From: Citromicrobium sp. | Lineage (GTDB): Bacteria; Pseudomonadota; Alphaproteobacteria; Sphingomonadales; Sphingomonadaceae | Reading direction: 5' to 3' | Length of the DNA stretch: 8,686 nucleotides | Assembly: GCA_003248395.1 (NCBI GenBank) | Contig: QFNA01000081.1 | Span: 1 to 8,686 of the forward strand | Shown: piece after piece, positions 5,654 to 8,686 of the stretch | Position numbering within the stretch: position 1 is the first letter of the stretch | Layout of the letters: each line of letters begins with the position of its first letter | Translations under genes and position numbers: made by a program | The notes under the pieces: model-generated | What the model was told of the DNA's origin: nothing | What the model saw: the letters and a program-made list of their open reading frames with translations, nothing else | Databases searched by the model: none

Positions 5654-6567
5654 AGAACGCCATTATCCTGTCGATCGCGTTAGCGGTATCCGCATGTTCG
5701 AGCGCGACCGGTCAGCTTGCCACCGCACCCCAACCGGAACCTGTCATTGGCGATACCACCCCGGCACCCGACGCGATGCGGTGGCTCTATGGCTCGGGCG
5801 AAGCCGCCGCCATTTCGATCCAGAGCTGGCGCATGCTGGCCGATTACGCGGTCGCAAAGGCGCGCCAGCGGCGTGTCCCGCAGTCGGTTCCGATGGGTGT
5901 TGACGGGGCCGTCGCGCAACCTTCCTGTTCGACAGGCGCAGGCATCAAGCCACTCGCAGTCGTACTCGACATGGACGAAACGGTCATTCTCAACACCGGG
6001 TACGAATACTGGCTCGCCCGCGGTAACGCATATTCGTCAAGCACCTGGGCGGCCTGGGAACGAAGCGGGGCGGCGCTTGCCCGCCCGGTACCTGGCGCAG
6101 TCACCGCCATTCGCCGCTTGCGCGAGGCAGGCATCGCTCCCGTGTTCAACACCAATCGTCAGCACAGTGCCGAGGGCGCGATAGCATCGCTTGCCGCTGC
6201 CGGCATTGGTGAGGCGGTGCATGGTGAAACGCTTTTCCTGCGCGGCGACGATGGCGTTGGCAGCGGCAAGGACGGTCGCCGAGCGCTGATTGCGCAACGA
6301 TACTGCGTCATCGCCATGGCAGGCGACAATCTGGGCGATTTCGCCGATGTCTTCAATGCCGAGGGCGCTGGCGTGCAAGCGCGCCGCCAACTCGCCGCCG
6401 GCGGCGATTACGCACAGCTATGGGGCAACGGATGGTTCGTCCTTCCGAACCCGGTCTATGGCGATTCCATCTCCGGCAGCATCGGCGAGGTCTTTCCCGA
6501 AGATCAGCGCTGGAATGCCGACACCGCGCCATCGGGCGCGCCCGCAATCATGAACGAAGGCAATTGA
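5650..6567 (+). CDS. HAD-family acid phosphatase, lipoprotein e(P4)/5'-nucleotidase type, 305 aa
   Basis: Predicted outer-membrane or periplasmic lipoprotein phosphatase of the class C (e(P4)) family, which removes phosphate from nucleotides and other phosphomonoesters. The signal peptide ends in lipobox V-S-A-C with Cys16. The HAD motifs are complete: motif I V-V-L-D-M-D-E-T at 104-111 with nucleophile Asp107 and general acid/base Asp109; motif II F-N-T-N-R at 166-170; motif III G-K-D-G-R-R at 206-211; motif IV A-G-D-N-L-G-D-F at 224-231. The cap region W-A-A-W near 133-136 and the end G-N-G-W-F-V-L-P-N-P-V-Y-G near 259-271 also fit this family. The ATG overlaps the previous stop by four bases (ATGA), so the pair is translationally coupled. 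An upstream in-frame extension is possible but would remove the signal peptide from the N-terminus, so the ATG at 5650 is preferred. Its natural substrate is unknown. Its place between scoA and scoB is unusual. Confidence 0.88.
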   Translation: MKNAIILSIALAVSACSSATGQLATAPQPEPVIGDTTPAPDAMRWLYGSGEAAAISIQSWRMLADYAVAKARQRRVPQSVPMGVDGAVAQPSCSTGAGIKPLAVVLDMDETVILNTGYEYWLARGNAYSSSTWAAWERSGAALARPVPGAVTAIRRLREAGIAPVFNTNRQHSAEGAIASLAAAGIGEAVHGETLFLRGDDGVGSGKDGRRALIAQRYCVIAMAGDNLGDFADVFNAEGAGVQARRQLAAGGDYAQLWGNGWFVLPNPVYGDSISGSIGEVFPEDQRWNADTAPSGAPAIMNEGN

Positions 6568-6568
6568 T

Positions 6569-7234
6569 ATGAGTGAGACTGCAGAAAAGACCGGCTGGGA
6601 CCGCAACCAGATGGCCGCCCGCGCCGCGCGAGAGCTGGAAGACGGCTATTACGTCAATCTCGGCATCGGCATCCCGACGCTGGTCGCCAATCACATCCCC
6701 GAGGGAATCCATGTCACGCTGCAGAGCGAGAACGGCATGCTCGGCATCGGCCCTTTCCCTTACGAAGGTGAGGAGGACGCCGACCTCATCAACGCCGGCA
6801 AGCAGACCATCAGCGAATTGCCGCACAGTGCCTATTTCGACAGCGCGCAAAGCTTCGCCATGATCCGCGGCGGGCATATCGATCTCACCGTGCTGGGCGC
6901 GATGGAAGTCGCCGAGAATGGCGACATCGCCAACTGGATGATCCCGGGCAAGATGATCAAGGGAATGGGCGGCGCGATGGATCTCGTCGCGGGCGTGAAG
7001 AAGATCATCGTGGTGATGGACCACACCGCCAAGGATGGCAGCGCGAAGTTCATTCCGTCGTGCACATTGCCGCTGACCGGTCAGAACGTGGTCGACATGA
7101 TCATCACCAATCTCGGCGTGTTCCGCCGCAAGGATCACGACAGTGCTTTCCAGCTGATCGAGCTCGCGCCAGGAGTCAGCGAGCAGGACATCGCCGACAG
7201 CACTACCGCGCAATACGAGGTTGCGCTCGGTTAA
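6569..7234 (+). CDS. scoB: Succinyl-CoA:3-oxoacid CoA-transferase, subunit B
   Basis: Beta subunit (221 aa), carrying the catalytic glutamate of the class I CoA-transferase. The S-E-N-G signature is at residues 53-56, so Glu54 is the residue expected to form the glutamyl-CoA thioester. Other ScoB-like blocks are Y-V-N-L-G-I-G-I-P-T-L-V-A-N near 28-41, G-I-G-P-F-P-Y-E-G, E-D-A-D-L-I-N-A-G-K, F-A-M-I-R-G-G-H-I-D-L, and N-W-M-I-P-G-K-M-I-K-G-M-G-G-A-M-D-L. Length is normal. The start ATG lies 1 bp after the stop of the phosphatase gene, with GAAGG about 9 bp upstream as ribosome site. It needs ScoA from the start of the same operon to form the active enzyme, so the two subunits are made on either side of two envelope-protein genes. 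Confidence 0.95.
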   Translation: MSETAEKTGWDRNQMAARAARELEDGYYVNLGIGIPTLVANHIPEGIHVTLQSENGMLGIGPFPYEGEEDADLINAGKQTISELPHSAYFDSAQSFAMIRGGHIDLTVLGAMEVAENGDIANWMIPGKMIKGMGGAMDLVAGVKKIIVVMDHTAKDGSAKFIPSCTLPLTGQNVVDMIITNLGVFRRKDHDSAFQLIELAPGVSEQDIADSTTAQYEVALG

Positions 7235-7240
7235 TTTGAC

Positions 7241-8389
7241 ATGGCCGACTGGCTCGAAAATCTCCGCAATGCCAACAGCCCGCTTGCCGGATTGAAGGTG
7301 CTGGAACTGGCCCGCGTGTTGGCCGGACCGTGGGCCGGACAGATCCTCGCCGATCTGGGTGCGGACGTCATCAAGGTGGAAAGCTCCGAAGGCGACAACA
7401 CGCGTATCTGGGGACCGCCATGGGTCGAACATGGTGGCGAGACGACCAGCGCCTATTATCACGCCTGCAACCGCGGGAAGCGCGGGATCACGGCTGACTT
7501 CCGCAAAGGCGACGATCTTGCACAGGTGAGACAACTTGCCGCATCCGCGGATGTTGTTCTTGAAAACTTCAAGCCCGGCGGGCTTGCCAAGTTCGGGCTA
7601 GATTACAAATCGCTGGCCGAAAAGTACCCCGCACTCGTCTATTGCTCCATTACCGGCTTCGGACAGGATGGCCCGCGGCGCGACGAACCGGGTTATGATT
7701 TCGTCGTCCAGGCGATGAGCGGGTTCATGGCTCTGACCGGAGAGCCCAGCGGCGACCCGATGAAGATGGGCGTATCGATCAGCGATTTGTCCTGCGGCCT
7801 GTGGGCCGCCAATGCGGTACAGGCCGCCCTGCTCATGCGCCACCGCACGGGCAAGGGGCAGTGGATCGACATGAGCCTGCTCGATTGCTCGGTCGGCCTG
7901 CTGGCGAATCAGGCGATGACCTATCTAACGACAGGCCACAATCCGCCGCGCATGGGAAACGCTCATGCGCAGGTGAGTGCTTACGGTGTTTTTCCCACCA
8001 GGGACGGTCAGGTCGTTCTGGCCCCGGCCAATGATGCCCTGTTCCGCAAGCTGCTAGCATTGCTCGAGCGCGACGATCTGCTGGACGACGATCGCTTCGC
8101 TACCAATGCCGGGCGCATCGCGCATCGCGCCGCAGTCGACGCGCTGATCGCCGCCGCCACCAGCACCTGGGTGCGCGACGATCTACTGGCGGAATGTGCC
8201 AAAGCGGGGATACCGGCGGGACCGATCAACGCGATCGACGAGGTCTTCGCCGATCCGCAAACGCAGGCACGCGGCATGCGCATTGATCTCGACGGAATGC
8301 CCGGCGTGCGCAGCCCCTTCGTCTTTTCCGACGCGGAGCTGGCGCTCGACAAGGCATCGCCCATCCACAAACAACGCGAGGGACCGTAG
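7241..8389 (+). CDS. CaiB/BaiF family (class III) CoA-transferase, 382 aa
   Basis: Cytosolic class III CoA-transferase, a fold and mechanism unrelated to ScoAB. Members move CoA between carboxylic acids (formyl/oxalyl, carnitine, mesaconyl and others). The N-terminus has L-A-G-L-K-V-L-E-L-A-R-V-L-A-G-P-W-A-G and L-A-D-L-G-A-D-V-I-K-V-E. N-R-G-K-R-G at 77-82 and G-F-G-Q-D-G-P at 139-145 are typical CoA-binding blocks. The catalytic aspartate is most likely Asp182 in G-V-S-I-S-D-L-S-C-G. R-H-R-T-G-K-G-Q-W-I-D-M-S-L-L-D at 200-215 and the C-terminal G-I-P-A-G-P-I-N at 323-330 complete the pattern. It starts 6 bp after the scoB stop and ends the operon. The substrate cannot be told from sequence; a dicarboxylate or branched acyl-CoA is possible. 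Such proteins are often loosely annotated as alpha-methylacyl-CoA racemases, but nothing here specifically supports racemase. Confidence 0.92.
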   Translation: MADWLENLRNANSPLAGLKVLELARVLAGPWAGQILADLGADVIKVESSEGDNTRIWGPPWVEHGGETTSAYYHACNRGKRGITADFRKGDDLAQVRQLAASADVVLENFKPGGLAKFGLDYKSLAEKYPALVYCSITGFGQDGPRRDEPGYDFVVQAMSGFMALTGEPSGDPMKMGVSISDLSCGLWAANAVQAALLMRHRTGKGQWIDMSLLDCSVGLLANQAMTYLTTGHNPPRMGNAHAQVSAYGVFPTRDGQVVLAPANDALFRKLLALLERDDLLDDDRFATNAGRIAHRAAVDALIAAATSTWVRDDLLAECAKAGIPAGPINAIDEVFADPQTQARGMRIDLDGMPGVRSPFVFSDAELALDKASPIHKQREGP

Positions 8390-8407
8390 CAGCACTGGGG
8401 AGGACGA

Positions 8408-8449
8408 TTGACGGCGCCCATGATTTCTGTAATTACAGAAATACAGAAA
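8408..8449 (+). promoter_or_regulatory. Candidate promoter and operator of the GbsR/MarR gene, with a perfect 20-bp palindrome
   Basis: ATTTCTGTAATTACAGAAAT (8423-8442) is a perfect 20-bp inverted repeat. A third half-site TACAGAAA follows at 8442-8449, a direct repeat of 8434-8441 with an 8-bp period. A -35-like TTGACG lies at 8408-8413. With 16-17 bp spacing the -10 (TAATTA 8430-8435 or AATTAC 8431-8436, both poor matches) falls inside the palindrome. The layout is that expected of a dimeric winged-helix regulator controlling its own gene. The palindrome is certain; the promoter hexamers and the identity of the bound protein are inference. Confidence 0.6.
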
Positions 8450-8462
8450 AGGAAAAATTGTT

Positions 8463-8686
8463 GTGGCCGGCATCATGGACATCCCCGAAGCGCGCGCTTT
8501 CATCCTCCATTGGGGGGAGATGGGTAGCCATTGGGGCGTCAATCGTTCCGTGGCGCAGGTCCATGCGCTGCTCTATCTTTCCGACCATCCACGACACGCA
8601 GAAGATATCTGCGAGAAGCTCGGCCTAGCGCGCTCCAATGTCTCGAACGGACTGAAGGAACTGCAATCCTACCAGATTGTCCGTCG
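8463..8686 (+). CDS. GbsR/MarR family transcriptional regulator, 3' truncated by the window
   Basis: The first 74 residues of a winged-helix DNA-binding regulator. The block F-I-L-H-W-G-E-M-G-x-H-W-G-V-N-R-x-V-A-Q-V-H-A-L-L-Y-L-S (13-40) is the hallmark of the GbsR-like subgroup of MarR proteins. A helix-turn-helix follows (about 46-70), with recognition-helix sequence A-R-S-N-V-S-N-G-L-K-E-L. GTG at 8463 is chosen over ATG at 8475 because AAGGA (8449-8453) lies 9 bp before the GTG but 21 bp before the ATG; the frame is closed by a TAA at 8430-8432. It is 73 bp after the CaiB-like gene and has its own promoter-like region, so it is probably a separate unit. The ligand and target genes lie beyond what is visible. 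Known members control osmoprotectant uptake or choline use in other bacteria, which need not apply here. Confidence 0.88.
   Translation, partial: MAGIMDIPEARAFILHWGEMGSHWGVNRSVAQVHALLYLSDHPRHAEDICEKLGLARSNVSNGLKELQSYQIVR

Noticed and set aside
8397..8464. Strong SD-like GGGGAGGA (8397-8404) followed by a short open frame from TTG 8408 or ATG 8420
   Set aside because: Spacing is wrong for both starts (3 and 15 nt), and the roughly 36-codon frame runs through the palindrome and the GbsR start; probably chance.
1..8686. Search by eye for IS ends, CRISPR repeats, tRNA genes, toxin-antitoxin or phage-defence modules
   Set aside because: No transposase, spaced direct-repeat array, tRNA-like cloverleaf, or defence-type domain was seen. 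The window is a metabolic and regulatory region.

Overview
The base composition is GC-rich and the proteins look alphaproteobacterial, most likely Sphingomonadales of the Erythrobacter/Sphingomonas type. This rests on an HWE-type histidine kinase end, a MarR/GbsR regulator, a bacterial CDC48-family ATPase and a ScoA/ScoB pair. The lineage is inferred from protein style and recall, not from a search.

Layout. (1) Bases 2-232 are the C-terminal end of a sensor histidine kinase, followed after 11 bp by an MscS-type mechanosensitive channel (244-1323, +). (2) Convergent with it is a long two-ATPase-domain CDC48/VAT-like AAA+ protein (1369-3684, -). (3) A gene-free stretch of about 400 bp (3685-4087) separates that gene from a divergent + strand cluster. 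It is not empty. It holds a strong intrinsic terminator pointing left although no minus-strand gene lies to its right, a promoter-like pair placed to make a roughly 70-nt RNA ending at that terminator, and a cluster of TTG/TGCA-type inverted motifs. (4) A tightly packed + strand operon runs from 4088 to 8389: scoA, two tandem exported HAD acid-phosphatase-like lipoproteins, scoB, and a CaiB/BaiF (class III) CoA-transferase. Junctions are 0 bp, a 4-bp overlap, 1 bp and 6 bp. (5) A 73-bp gap with a perfect 20-bp palindrome precedes the start of a GbsR/MarR-family regulator (8463 to window end, partial).

How the genes work together. ScoA and ScoB are the two subunits of succinyl-CoA:3-oxoacid CoA-transferase, which activates acetoacetate with CoA from succinyl-CoA. 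The CaiB/BaiF protein is a second, mechanistically distinct CoA-transferase of unknown substrate, so the operon is probably devoted to organic-acid/acyl-CoA activation. The unusual part is that the two subunit genes of one enzyme are split by two coupled genes for envelope HAD proteins. One of these has all e(P4)-type catalytic motifs. The other is a shorter, degenerate paralogue. No mobile element, CRISPR array, tRNA or rRNA gene was seen.
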